Under the pieces are notes generated by a model. It was not told the origin of the DNA. It did not search any database and saw only the letters and a program-made list of their open reading frames with translations. From Aphelocoma coerulescens (Eukaryota > Chordata > Aves > Passeriformes > Corvidae), in the NCBI RefSeq assembly GCF_041296385.1, contig NW_027184083.1:3038001-3102000 (forward strand): a stretch of DNA of 64,000 bases, given 5' to 3'. Positions within the stretch are counted from its first letter, which is position 1, and every line of letters begins with the position of its first letter. This document shows positions 11,906 to 21,439 of this stretch, one piece after another. The position numbers and the translations under genes were made by a program.

Positions 11906-12236
11906 GGACCCCGGGACCCCTGGACCTTGGACTCCTGGCCTGAGCTGCGTCTTGATCACCAAGACAGAACCAGCCGTTCGTGTGCTGACCCTCTGAAGAT
12001 AGGCCTACGTTTTAGCAGGACTTTTGGACGAGGACAGTTCGAGACCCTCACCTCCCACCAAGGACTGAAGTCCCTGAGGATCGAACTGCCAGACCACCCC
12101 CCCAGCAGACCTTTCCAGGAGCCAGCCCCACCAGAAAACGGGATTTGTAAGTTTAAGTTTGGGGCTCTCCTTCTTTTGCGCGCATTTTACTTTTGGTTTG
12201 GTTTTTTTCTCTTTTTCTGCTGAGGGAGGGACTAAG

Positions 12237-14855
12237 ATGGGACAAAGGCAAGCTAAACCCAGCCTTTCCCATTCTGAGAGAGACCTATACCCCTTTCTTC
12301 TGACCCTTCTCTTAAAATCTGACTTTAAATTCTCTAAAGGTATTCTTTCTAAGAAAAATCTTAAATCTTTCAGTAATTGGATAGCTCTAAATTTCCCTGA
12401 TGCTACTACAGATTCTGTTCTTTCTGATTCATTCTGGGACAGTGTGAGAAACAAACTGTACTCTTCTCAAGCCTCGGGAAACCTCTCCGTTTCCAAATTC
12501 ATTCCTTTATTTCATTTACTGGTTAAAACGTGTCGTGCGAAACCCCCCCCTCAGCCAAACCCCTTCTCTGCCCTTCCCCCTTCCCACCCCCCCTCTCCGC
12601 CTCTGGGAATGGCCAGCCAGAGTGAGGACTCGGCCAGCCGCCCCGACCCTGGCCCGGCCGGGGCGCCGGCCCCCCCACTTCCCTTCCCCAACCCCCTGTT
12701 CCCGGCGGTCCTCCCGTGCCCGCCCCCCCCCCCCCCCCGCTCGCCCCCTCGGTTCCGCTCCCACCCCCCAGGCAGCGCGCGCGGGATCCATCCCAGACCC
12801 ATCCCCGCTCCCCGGGATGGATGCCTCTGACCCCCCCCCCAGCCCCGTCTCCCTGTGCCCCTGGTATCTCGCAGCCCTCCCCGCATGACACCACCCTTCC
12901 CCCTCTCGCACCGGCCCGCGGTGCCTCCGACCCCCCCCCACCCAACCGCGTCCCAGCCTCCTGCCGTATCACTGCCACACGCAGCCCTGTTCTCCCCCCA
13001 CCCCAGCACGGCGGCCCTGTCCCAGCGAGCCGCCCCGCCGCCGCTGCCCCCCCCTGCACCCACGGAGCAGCCATGGTACAACACGGGGCCGGTCCCGCAG
13101 AGCCCCGCGCACGCACTGTGGGGCCCGGAACAGGCGTCACGCCCCCCGCCAGCATCTGCCCCTCTTGCCGCTGGCGGGACCCAGCTATCCGCGGCACCGC
13201 CCCAGGCTATCGCCCATAGACCCTGGCAGGCGCCGGCACACCCGCTCCCCCCCCTCCCCAGCTGCATCTTGCGCAATCCCTGCTGATGTTCCCCCTCTCC
13301 CTGCATCCCCCCTCCCCCTACCACGGGTTCTTGCGCAATCCCCATTCCCCCCACTGCTGCGCTAGAGCCCACCGCCCCCCCACACCCTCTTTTCGCCCCT
13401 CCCGACTCCACATGGAATTGCGAAACCGGCACTACCTGTAACCCGACCTCTCCCCAAACGACCTGCTGCTGTACAACCTCTCCACCCCCATGCTGCCATA
13501 ACGGGACCCCTTCCCACCCCTCAAACCACCCCCGACCCCCCGCTATTCCCGACCTAGGTAAAGGAATGTCGGCATTTCAAAAACGCCGTGCTACGCCCCC
13601 TGTATCCCAGCCCCGCCCTGCCACAGCTTATCCCTCCTGTTCAGATGACAGTAGCAGTGGCTCTGACTCTGAATCGGAGGACCGGTGGGCACAGACACGC
13701 AGGGAAGCGAACCGGGAGGGAGATTGGGAATTGGCTCAGAAAATTTCAGCCTTTCCAGTCATTATAGGGAGAGGGAGGAGGGGTGGTCCAACTACAAAAA
13801 CATGGGAACCTATCCCATACAAAGAAATCAAAGAGCTTTGCAAGGCAGCAAAAGAACATGGGAGAGGGTCACATTTCTTTAGAAACCTCTTGGAAGCCAC
13901 TTTCTCTGCCTATACATTAGTACCACATGATATTAAAAACCTTATTAATTGCATCCTTTCCCCTGCTGAATATATGTTATGGGAAAGGCATTGGAAAAGA
14001 CATTTAAAAACATTGTCTGACACTTATGCTAAAGATGCAAATCAGACAGATTGGACAATAGAACAACTGGCTGGAGAAGGTGACCTCCAAAAACCCCTAG
14101 ATCTAGCTACAACCTTACCTGAAGTAGCATTACAAGACATAGCTATTGCAGCTAAGACATCACTGTTTCTTACCCCTGATGATTCTGTTCCTACACAATA
14201 TTTCTCTAACATCAAACAGTCAGCAAATGAAAGCTTCATTCAGTTTGTTGATCGTTTAAAAGCTAGCTTAGAAAAACAGATAGAAAGTCCAGATGGACGA
14301 AAGGAACTTTTGGGCAAACTTGCCATGGTAAATGCTAATGAACAATGTAAGAATATCTTGAGGGCCCTACCCATGGACACAGAACCTACAATAGAACAAA
14401 TGATAGAGACCTGTACTAGACACACATCCACAGAGAACACAATGACCCAAGCAGTTGTAAAGGGCATCACAGAGGGAGTTTCTGGTGCATTTGCTGCAGC
14501 AGTCTCTAAGGAGAATGCCCGCTGTTTCTATTGTGGTGAACTTGGACACTTTATAAAGGACTGCCCACAAAGGTCACCCACCCAGGACCGTCGTGCTACC
14601 TACCAAAGGCACCAGAGACAGCAACAGCACCAGCAGCGTCCAAAAAACTTCTATCGGAGCGCGGTGTCAAGGCCCCGCGCCCAGACAACAAATCAAAGGC
14701 CATACTACCCCGCCCCGGCTGTGAACTCCACATCGGACCACCGAGAGCAGACAACTGGACCTCACCCGGCACCATCATCCCAGGCAGTCCCACAACACGT
14801 GACAAGGATCCAACACACGGAGCGCTACCGATCGGGACCAGACGCCAACTGGTAA
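12237..14855 (+). pseudogene. gag: Provirus B gag, nearly complete with a broken linker
   Basis: The ATG at 12237 begins MGQRQAKPSLSHSERD, a betaretrovirus-like matrix start with Gly at position 2, fitting myristoylation. The matrix frame ends at 12830 in a very C-rich, proline-coding linker (12540-13400) with a long C run near 12722-12738. The frame differs on the two sides. From 13566 a 429-codon open frame carries the acidic Ser-rich stretch and capsid. The major homology region (QSANESFIQFVDRL) and one zinc knuckle (CFYCGELGHFIKDC, about 14520-14563) follow. It ends at TAA 14853-14855. The linker breaks may be real indels or base-call errors in homopolymers. Confidence 0.85.
14642..14648 (+). 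promoter_or_regulatory. Slippery heptamer, gag-pro junction of B
   Basis: A AAA AAC lies in phase with gag (Pro-Lys-Asn codons). It is the canonical -1 frameshift heptamer used by many betaretroviruses. The -1 frame is open from here without a stop through the protease to 15493. I did not fold the downstream RNA for a pseudoknot. Confidence 0.8.
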
Positions 14856-15493
14856 CATCACTGCCATTTAACTTTGTTGACAAGCGTTTTTATCGTATTC
14901 CTACAGGAAAGTATGGACCGCATGACGGCCCATGGGACATTCTTATCCTAAGCGATACCATCCATGGTTCAGAACAACTCTTTGTATTACCTGAGATACA
15001 AACAGTGCAACCTGGACAAGAGATTCTTGTCCAGCTTTGCTGCACGGACATACCTTTCTTTCTCCCACAGGGAGCACCGATTGCCCAAGCCTTTTTACTT
15101 CCACAGAACCGCCCAGAACAGCTTCCTCTCAATCCTATGGCAATGTGGATAGAGATTGTGGGCTCAAACAAACCAACCATGGAGTGCAGCTTGTTCTGTA
15201 AAGGAGAGAGGGTCTACCGCCCAGGGATGCTGGACACTGGAGCAGACGTGACCATCATTGCCCGCTCCGAGTGGCCAGGGAATTGGGAACTGGAGCCAGT
15301 GGCAGGTATGATCTCTGGGATTGGTGGAGTTGCAGTATCCATGAGAAGCAAACAAAATGTTGTCATTGAAGGACCTGAGGGCAAGATAGCGACCACCCGA
15401 CCATTCGTGGTAAGAGCCCCCATCACCCTATGGGGCAGAGACCTTCTATCCCAATGGGGTGCCACTCTTACCATTCCCAGCCAGGATTTCTGA
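14648..15493 (+). CDS. pro: Provirus B dUTPase-like domain plus aspartic protease
   Basis: This frame is entered by -1 frameshifting from gag and is open to TGA 15491-15493, about 281 codons. The first half has a dUTPase-like layout: PTGKYGP near 14905, VQPGQEILVQLC, IAQAFLLP. The dUTPase catalytic residues are not evident, so the domain is probably inactive. The protease follows with the intact active-site motif LDTGAD (15230-15247), GISGIGG for the second conserved block, and WGRDLL near the end. Retroviral protease works as a homodimer that cuts Gag and Gag-Pol. This is the best preserved protease of the A/B type here. Confidence 0.8.
   Translation, partial: LLSERGVKAPRPDNKSKAILPRPGCELHIGPPRADNWTSPGTIIPGSPTTRDKDPTHGALPIGTRRQLVTSLPFNFVDKRFYRIPTGKYGPHDGPWDILILSDTIHGSEQLFVLPEIQTVQPGQEILVQLCCTDIPFFLPQGAPIAQAFLLPQNRPEQLPLNPMAMWIEIVGSNKPTMECSLFCKGERVYRPGMLDTGADVTIIARSEWPGNWELEPVAGMISGIGGVAVSMRSKQNVVIEGPEGKIATTRPFVVRAPITLWGRDLLSQWGATLTIPSQDF
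15484..15490 (+). promoter_or_regulatory. Slippery heptamer, pro-pol junction of B
   Basis: G GAT TTC is in phase with pro, directly before its stop codon. Its first six bases match the G GAU UU. pattern known for a betaretrovirus pro-pol site. The same heptamer occurs at 8810-8816 in A. The pol frame is open in -1 from this point. Confidence 0.65.
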
Positions 15494-17022
15494 CTGGGGC
15501 CACTGAGAAACGCGCGCTGCCATCTACTCCCCCGCTCACCTGGAAGACTGACAACCCAAAATGGACAAGGCAGTGGCCCCTTGAAAAAGAAAAACTCAGC
15601 GCGCTGGAAGCCCTGGTGGAAGAGCAACTTGCCAAAGGTCATATCACCGAGACCACCAGCCCTTGGAATTCCCCTGTCTTTGTGCTGAAAAAGCCCGGCA
15701 CAAACAAATGGAGACTACTCCATGACCTACGAAAGATCAATGAGGTCATTGAAGACATGGGCCCCCTCCAACCCGGCCTGCCATCACCATCGATGCTGCC
15801 CCGAGACTGGCTGCTGGCCATCATAGACATTAAAGACTGTTTCTTTAACATCCCGCTCCATCCCCAGGATGCACCACGGTTCGCCTTCTCCGTCCCCTCT
15901 CTTAACGATGAAGCCCCACTCAGAAGATACCATTGGCTCGTCCTCCCACAAGGCATGAAGAACAGCCCGACCATCTGCCAGTGGTACGTCGCCCACATTC
16001 TGTCCCCCATCAGGAGCCTGTTCCCAGAGGCAATCATTTACCACTACATGGATGACATACTAATCTGTGCATCAGAAAAGACTTACTTGGACAGAACTCT
16101 TAAAAAGACAATTGAGGCCATAGAAGAAGCAGGATTTGAGATTCGTGAGGACAAAGTGCAGTACTCCAGCCCATGGACTTACCTCGGCCTCCAGATCCGG
16201 GAGAGAACCATCGTACCCCAGCAACTCGCCATCAAAAAGGACCCTAAAACCCTAAGGGACTTACACAGCCTGTGTGGATCCATAAATTGGATACGCCCCC
16301 TACTGGGAGTCACAACAGAAGACCTCGCTCCCCTCTTCAACCTCCTCCATGGCAGCAAAGATTTGGACTCTCCATGCGCCCTCACACCTGAAGCCCGAGA
16401 TACCATCGCCAAAGTCCAGGAAGCCCTGTCTTCACGCCAAGCCCATCGCGTTGAACCCAGCCTGCCTCTTCAGTTTGCAGTTTTGGGTAAAGCTCCCCGC
16501 TTCCATGGACTGATCTTCCAATGGGACCCTAAACTCAGAGACCCTTTGCTGATACTTGAATGGGTCTTCACAAGCCATCAACCTGCAAAGACATTAACCA
16601 CCTTCCAAGAAGTAATGGCACATTTAATAAAAAGGGCCAGAACTCGTCTCCGCTCTCTTGCAGGGTGTGAGTTCACATGCATATACTTGCCATTGACCAC
16701 TGGAGATCTGAAGCTGTTGCTCCAGACCAATGAAAGCCTCCAGTTAGCCCTAGATAGCTACACAGGCCAAATTTCCATTCACATGCCAAAACATAGACTT
16801 TTCTACCGCGATGCAGCTTTTAATTTGATTCCAAAATTAATCCAAAGTAGAAAACCTCTTAAAGCTCTGACCGTCTTTACCGATGGGTCAGGTTCGTCAC
16901 ATCGGTCTGTCCTGACATGGAGACAACCCAATACCCAAAAACTCCTTGCAAGGACTTTTAGAAAATTCTCTCCCATCAGGAGGGATTTGATTTCTGGCAC
17001 GGTTCAGTGTGATTACCCCTAA
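15490..17022 (+). CDS. pol: Provirus B pol: reverse transcriptase, truncated in RNase H
   Basis: The -1 frame is open from the pro stop region. RT blocks are in order: [37 protein letters not shown] and the intact catalytic YMDD (16044-16055). The connection domain and the first RNase H block with TDGSG (near 16877) follow. At about 16945 similarity to A ends. The frame runs on through about 25 unrelated codons to TAA 17020-17022. The rest of RNase H and all of integrase are missing. RT could be folded and active on sequence grounds, but B as a unit cannot integrate. Confidence 0.88.
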   Translation: MTGATEKRALPSTPPLTWKTDNPKWTRQWPLEKEKLSALEALVEEQLAKGHITETTSPWNSPVFVLKKPGTNKWRLLHDLRKINEVIEDMGPLQPGLPSPSMLPRDWLLAIIDIKDCFFNIPLHPQDAPRFAFSVPSLNDEAPLRRYHWLVLPQGMKNSPTICQWYVAHILSPIRSLFPEAIIYHYMDDILICASEKTYLDRTLKKTIEAIEEAGFEIREDKVQYSSPWTYLGLQIRERTIVPQQLAIKKDPKTLRDLHSLCGSINWIRPLLGVTTEDLAPLFNLLHGSKDLDSPCALTPEARDTIAKVQEALSSRQAHRVEPSLPLQFAVLGKAPRFHGLIFQWDPKLRDPLLILEWVFTSHQPAKTLTTFQEVMAHLIKRARTRLRSLAGCEFTCIYLPLTTGDLKLLLQTNESLQLALDSYTGQISIHMPKHRLFYRDAAFNLIPKLIQSRKPLKALTVFTDGSGSSHRSVLTWRQPNTQKLLARTFRKFSPIRRDLISGTVQCDYP

Positions 17023-17270
17023 AACCCCACTTACCTATATGCCTACCTTCCTGTTCCCTCCCCTCCCTCTCCTCCCCAGCCCTCACTTACCTCCAACCAG
17101 AATATCCCAAATACTCTATCCCCTCCAACAGTATGCATTTAAACAAAAACAAAGAAAGGAGAAATCAAAAGGGGGGAGGAAGGAAAAGTGAAGACAATCC
17201 TTCCCCTTCACCTCAAAGCTAACAAATTTTTGTTTATATTCCCTATCAGAAGCCCCATCCCTGTCTAAAG
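16946..17270 (+). other. Region between the B truncation and env, with env splice acceptor
   Basis: After the deletion junction the sequence shows no pol similarity and is probably A's own pol-env spacer. It contains a long pyrimidine tract followed by CAG (17046-17079), and an A-rich stretch around 17135. Confidence 0.55.
17046..17079 (+). promoter_or_regulatory. Probable env splice acceptor
   Basis: A run of C and T with no purine from 17051 to 17077 is followed by AG at 17078-17079. It lies about 190 bases before the env ATG. With the GTAAGT at 4250-4255 it forms the donor/acceptor pair expected for a singly spliced env message of A. Confidence 0.6.
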
Positions 17271-18573
17271 ATGAGACCCATCTACCTTGATGCTGCCCTC
17301 ACTGCTGCCTGGACTCTCCTCACAGTGCCACAGGCCCTCAGCTGTGTTGTCCCACAACCCAGCCATAATATCTGGGTGACCCTAGCAAGGACATTAAAAC
17401 AAGATAACTTGTGCCTCTCCATGGGCAACCTAGACAACCTATTGTCAATGTGCCTGGTAGGGATTCCTCTAGCAGCACATGAATACCCATATACAGGTAA
17501 GAAACCCAATCCGGTAGACATTTGGGATGAATGGACCAAGATTCTTCCACAAGCACCAGAGGAACCCCAGGAATTGGACTTATTGGGGTCCTCCAAAGCT
17601 CATTACTGTGTGCAATTTCATTATAAACTATCCGGCCAACATTTGAACCACCTTGACCTTATTTGGTCTACCCATAAAAAAAATGTATTACCAAATAACA
17701 AAGTTTATAATCCTCCAAATTGGTGCAATTACACCAGTCATAAGCTTTCTTCATCCTCACTCCATCCCAAAGTGTTGCCCTGGGGAGTGTTTCTTATTTG
17801 TGGAGACAGGGCATGGGCCGGGATCCCCTCACACCTTCAAGGGGGTCCTTGTAGCCTTGACCAGCTTATTACCCTCACCCCAAACATTACGATACTTCAA
17901 GGTTTAAAGAATAATTCGGCACACAAATTGGCACGCCAAAAATGATCATATCTAGAATGTGATGAAAATTGTGATTCTCAAGTTATTAATTGGAGTAAAG
18001 GAAAAAGGGTAGCCGTTTCCCTCCTTCTGCCTTGGGTAGCCGCTGCTAAAGCCCTTGGTGAGCTAAATTACCTGGGGTACTGGCTTAGCAGGCAGGCCAA
18101 TGCAACATCTGCCGCCCTTAGTAATCTCCTCGGAGATGAAGAGACCACCAGACATGTGACACGGCAAAACCAGGCAGCCATCAACTTCCTGCTCCTGGCC
18201 CATGGGCATGGCTATCAAGATTTTGAAGGCGTGCCGTTTTGATTTAACATCACGTAGTGACTCCATCTCAAAGAACATCCAGCTGCTAAAAGATCAAGTC
18301 CACCAAATCAAGACAGAAGAAAAAATCACAGACAGTCTCAACAACTTTCTCGGACAATGGGGACTCCAAGGGTGGGTACTTTCTTTAGTTAAGGGTGCTT
18401 TGTGGATTTTCATTGTAATTCTTATCGTATTGCTTATGTTCTCATGTTTTTTACGCTGCTTTAAAAAGGCTGTTGGGGAGGCGTTCTTAGTAAAAAAGGA
18501 AGGGGAAGTTGTGGAGGGCTGGGAGTCCTTGGCACAGGAGCCCTCTGCTCTCCCTTGGAGAAGAGAGGCCTGA
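17271..18573 (+). pseudogene. env: Provirus A envelope gene, alpharetrovirus-like, broken
   Basis: The ATG at 17271 opens a hydrophobic leader (LTAAWTLLTVPQALSC) that fits a signal peptide. The surface part has several Cys and N-glycosylation motifs (NYTS, NITI). It is stopped by TGA at 17943-17945, but the frame continues through a basic KGKR cleavage-like site and a hydrophobic stretch. The transmembrane part includes FLLLAHGHG, a pattern I recognise from avian leukosis-type (alpharetrovirus) envelope. A frameshift near 18240 moves the rest to another frame, with a membrane segment at about 18394-18460 and a basic tail. That frame reads about 60 bases into the LTR. It cannot make a full protein. 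Confidence 0.75.
18491..18509 (+). promoter_or_regulatory. Polypurine tract of provirus A
   Basis: AAAAAAGGAAGGGGAAG ends just before the TG of the 3' LTR. This is the standard primer site for plus-strand DNA synthesis. Confidence 0.8.
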
Positions 18574-18661
18574 GGGCAAGACGATCTTCCCCAGAGATAA
18601 GCAACCTTCCCCTGGGTCATGGCAAGAAAGTGAACCACCCGCAGCATGCCTTGTTTCTATA
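18510..18661 (+). repeat. Provirus A 3' LTR, first part
   Basis: This matches 3438 onward of the 5' LTR with few changes. It is broken after CTATA by a solo LTR and resumes at 19308. Confidence 0.9.
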
Positions 18662-19307
18662 TGTTCCAGTTTGGCCAAATTTAGAAATATATCCTCTGAG
18701 AGAAGGCACAACCACCCCTCCCCCACCAGGTTTGGGAAAAAGTAAATTTTCCTCAAAAGAAAGTGAAGGAGATAAAACTATTTATTTATCAAACACACGG
18801 GAAAGGAAAATAATGCTAAATAATAAAATCTTTCGCTGTGGAGGAAAAACCTGGGAAAATGTTAGAGTCCTCCCTCTGGTCTCCTCGGAGCTGGGGCTTG
18901 GCCCAGGGCCAGGCCCTCTGTGCCCAGTGGAAAGTCCTCCTGATGTGTTCTGATGTTAAAGCAATCAAGCAGTCCAGTAGAAAAGGGAGAAAATCCAAAA
19001 TTCCAGAGAAGGAAAAATTAAACTCTCAGTCTCTCTCTGGAGAAAAAGCAGCTGAACCACTGGCCAAATAAAAAAACTGACCTGGGAGCAGCCAGCCGGG
19101 TGCTTCCTCCCTCCCCTGCCGCAGCTGGGAAAACCAATTGCTATCTGTGTGTGACCTTGAAAAAGCTGCAAACTGCTTTGAAAAAGTTTTGCTCAGTTTT
19201 TTCCTTCCCCCTCTCAGGCTCAGTTTAGAGGCATAGAAAGGCACAGGAATTAATTTCTGGGCATAGGCAGCGATATGGGATACACATCATAAGGTCACCC
19301 CAAGACA
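18662..19307 (-). mobile_element. Solo LTR inside the 3' LTR of A, 5-bp duplication
   Basis: A 646-bp element is flanked by CTATA at 18657-18661 and CTATA at 19308-19312. In plus coordinates it reads TGTTCCAGTTTGG...CCCCAAGACA. Read on the minus strand it starts TGTCTTGGGGTG and has an AATAAA near its far end, so I assign it to the minus strand. The 5' LTR of A lacks it. The 5-bp duplication suggests a class III or class I ERV. Confidence 0.85.
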
Positions 19308-19702
19308 CTATATGGTAATACCCAGTACCCAGTTGGCTAGTTGGTTTCTACCCCACCCCCTGCCTACCCCATATAACCTCCGCCCCCTAGCCCTGATGCA
19401 GGGAGCCTTGTCCCTAGCTACCCCTTCACAGGGACTGCTGGACAATAAAGGCTACCTCTGTGGAACTGCTATACAAGGCTCCTGTCTCTCTATCCCCGAG
19501 TTTGCCTTGGGTGATTTCCCAAAGAGCTGGATCACAAGAGCTGGAACCACTTGTAGCTGAGAAATCGCTACACTTGCTGAAATCGCTTGTTGCCCAGGGA
19601 AGCCAGCCACTGCTCCTGGAAGAGTTGTTCCTTGCAGGACACTCTTTCTAGGAAGGTCGTGGCACACCAGGTTGTCCATCCCCGGCCTCCTTGGAAGCAA
19701 CA
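19308..19702 (+). repeat. Provirus A 3' LTR, second part
   Basis: This continues the split LTR with AATAAA at about 19444 and ends GGAAGCAACA. It is followed by GCTCCT, the second half of the target-site duplication. Confidence 0.9.
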
Positions 19703-19935
19703 GCTCCTATTCCCTAGTCCCACCTTTGTACCACACTCATGCCCTCAGATCATTGGTCCCTGATGCTCGCCCCGCTCCCGTACTTAAACCTGGACCCTCC
19801 ATTGTTCTCTGTCTTCGTCCCTTGATCCCTTCACGGTGAGGCTGCAATAAACCTTCGTCCATGAAACTCTATACGGAGACCCTTCCTACCTCTTTGCCAT
19901 TGACCCATATTACTGGAGCTATCCGTGTGTTTGTG
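19703..19935 (+). mobile_element. Older LTR that received provirus A, 3' part
   Basis: The sequence has a TTAAA promoter-like site near 19782 and AATAAA near 19846, and continues the LTR that starts at 3169. The end near a GT-rich run (19928-19960) is approximate. Confidence 0.5.
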
Positions 19936-20207
19936 CATGCACGCGTGTGTGTGTGTGGCTGTCCTGCTGAGTGGCTTTGCTAAGGAGACGCTTCTGGGAG
20001 ATTGCAGCACCTCGTGCTACGGCACAGCAGCTGTGGCGCAGCGGAAAGCGATACTTTCCCAGAGCTACTTATACATTCCACTGTGGGACAGCCCTCAGGT
20101 TACACAGGACAGTGCACACTGGCCACAGCAACTACTGTGCTGGCTCATGTCTTCAGGAATGCCCATGGCATGTGGTCTTATGGGGCAGAAACACCACTCT
20201 AGAAAAT

Positions 20208-20483
20208 TCATAGAATCATAGAATGGTTTAGGTTGGAAGGGACCTTAAAGATGATCTCATTCCAACCCCCTGACATAGACAGGGACACCTTCCACTAGAC
20301 CAGTTGGCTCAGGGCCCCATCCAACCTGGCCTTGAACAATTCCAGGAATGGAGCATCCACAATTCCTCTGGGCAACCTGTGCCAGTGCCTCACCAACCTC
20401 ACAGTAAAGAATTTCTTCCTAATATCTAATCTAATACTACTCTCTTTCAGTTTGAAACCATTCTCACCTTGCCCTATGACTAC
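20208..20483 (-). repeat. CR1 LINE 3' end, first part of a split copy
   Basis: On plus coordinates it begins with the reverse of the CR1 terminal octamers (CATAGAATCATAGAATGG), followed by the well-known CR1 3' region. On the minus strand it encodes the end of ORF2. It is broken at 20483 and resumes at 28717 with a 4-base CTAC duplication. Confidence 0.92.
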
Positions 20484-20959
20484 TGATGCCATGATGATTT
20501 TTTGCCTTTTCTTTTTATATACCTTTTATGTATTCTCAGTATTCTTAGCATACATTCTTATAATTCTTTAGCCTGATATCTTTTAGCGGGGGGGGGGGGG
20601 GGGGGGGAGGGGTTCTGAGCGCAGGGGAGCCGGCCGAAGTCATGATACGAACACCGATACGATTTGAGCATCGTGCTTCCTTGATTGTTTACGTACACTC
20701 ACTTATATCTACTTTACAAAGTTTCACGCCCTCTTCCCATGGGACAGCCTCTAAGCAGCGGGGCAGCCGACCAGCATGTAACTTTTCCCAAGGCTGTTCA
20801 AGGCTGCCTGCAGCCAGGTGTCTTTCTGGCCTATCTGCAGCCTGAGGCCCCTACAGGGGTGCTTCTGCAGAAGCCCTGGGGTGCCCAAACTCTCCTGGGC
20901 TATCATATGCCCCTGTTCCACAAGGAATCTCTCTACAATATCTCATCTTAGTCCCAGTA
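20484..20959 (+). mobile_element. LTR with TGATGCC/GGCATCA ends, 5' part (host of provirus C)
   Basis: The element starts TGATGCC at 20484 and ends with the perfect inverted GGCATCA at 28716. It is flanked by CTAC at 20480-20483 and 28717-28720. Without provirus C it is about 860 bp. It sits in a CR1 copy. The 4-bp duplication and the TATAAAATTG in its second half suggest a class I (gammaretrovirus-like) LTR in plus orientation. Confidence 0.8.
20588..20607 (+). repeat. 20-base G run
   Basis: An unbroken run of G inside the LTR. It could form a quadruplex and is a likely place for sequencing length errors. Confidence 0.9.
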
Positions 20960-21437
20960 TGTTGCTGCCTGTTCTGAGCTTCCCCTCCCTGTCCCAAAGA
21001 CACTTGCTCCTGCCATGTGCTCCGAGCTCCTTTGTTCTAAGCGCGGGCAAAACCAAATGTAACTTAAACTCTTTAGCAGTGTCTGATTGGCCGGTCACCC
21101 CAGGTCCGCCCCCAGTCCTCCCTTTTCCCCTTCTCCGAATAAAAGAGATGGTCGAGGGAGGCCCCGCCCCCTCTTGGCTCAGCTATCTTCCTGTGAACAT
21201 CTCTTGTTGTCTGTGTCATTTGAAAGCTTCTAACTGCAGGAAATTGAGCGAGCAGGGAGCTATATTTCTCCCTCTTTGCTTCTGCTGATGGTATTTGCTT
21301 TGCAGCTGATACAGTTACCGATTTTAGAGCTACTAAAGTGCTAGATTGCCCGTGCTACCTCTCTAGGCTGCTTGAGGCTTTCTAAGGCATTAAACCACTA
21401 GCCTAGCCGGTATAAAGCTGAAAAGATACCTTCCACA
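20960..21437 (+). repeat. Provirus C 5' LTR
   Basis: The LTR is 478 bp. It has a CCAAT-type GATTGG near 21090, an AATAAAAG promoter-like site near 21138, and a T-rich U5. A GTAAGT donor-like site lies later in the leader at 21637-21642. Confidence 0.9.
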
Positions 21438-21439
21438 TC

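Larger units (their letters stand above)
11325..16945 (+). mobile_element. Provirus B: class II ERV nested in A, 3' end lost
   Basis: B starts with its own LTR (TGTGGGATGTGCCC) inside the integrase C-terminus of A. It runs LTR, leader, gag, pro, pol, and stops abruptly near 16945 in RNase H. No B 3' LTR follows. What follows (splice acceptor, env, polypurine tract, A-type LTR) is best assigned to A. One deletion that removed B's 3' half and the end of A's pol explains this with the fewest steps. B is a relative of A, clearly similar in gag and pol but with a different LTR. Confidence 0.75.
3438..19702 (+). mobile_element. Provirus A: class II ERV with env, heavily interrupted
   Basis: The element runs from TGTGGAGGG at 3438 to GCAACA at 19702. 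It is flanked by a 6-bp duplication, GCTCCC at 3432-3437 and GCTCCT at 19703-19708, with one difference. A 6-bp duplication fits betaretrovirus-like (class II) integration. Order: LTR, primer site, gag, pro, pol to integrase, then provirus B, then env, polypurine tract, LTR. Foreign insertions are solo LTRs at 6190-6840, 7082-7643 and 18662-19307, and provirus B at 11325 to about 16945. The two LTRs differ at about 11 sites by eye, around 2 percent, so the insertion is fairly old. The end of A's pol was lost together with the 3' half of B. Confidence 0.85.

Noticed and set aside
12551..13432. 293-codon minus-strand frame, Gly/Arg-rich
   Set aside because: It is the reverse of the C-rich, proline-coding gag linker of provirus B; high GC removes stop codons by chance.
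17271..18573. Env as part of provirus B
   Set aside because: It is directly followed by a polypurine tract and the A-type LTR with A's target duplication; B's own 3' LTR is absent.
19928..19960. GT-rich run as a functional element
   Set aside because: It is a short imperfect microsatellite with no context suggesting function. The TA-rich run near 56915-56940 was treated the same way.
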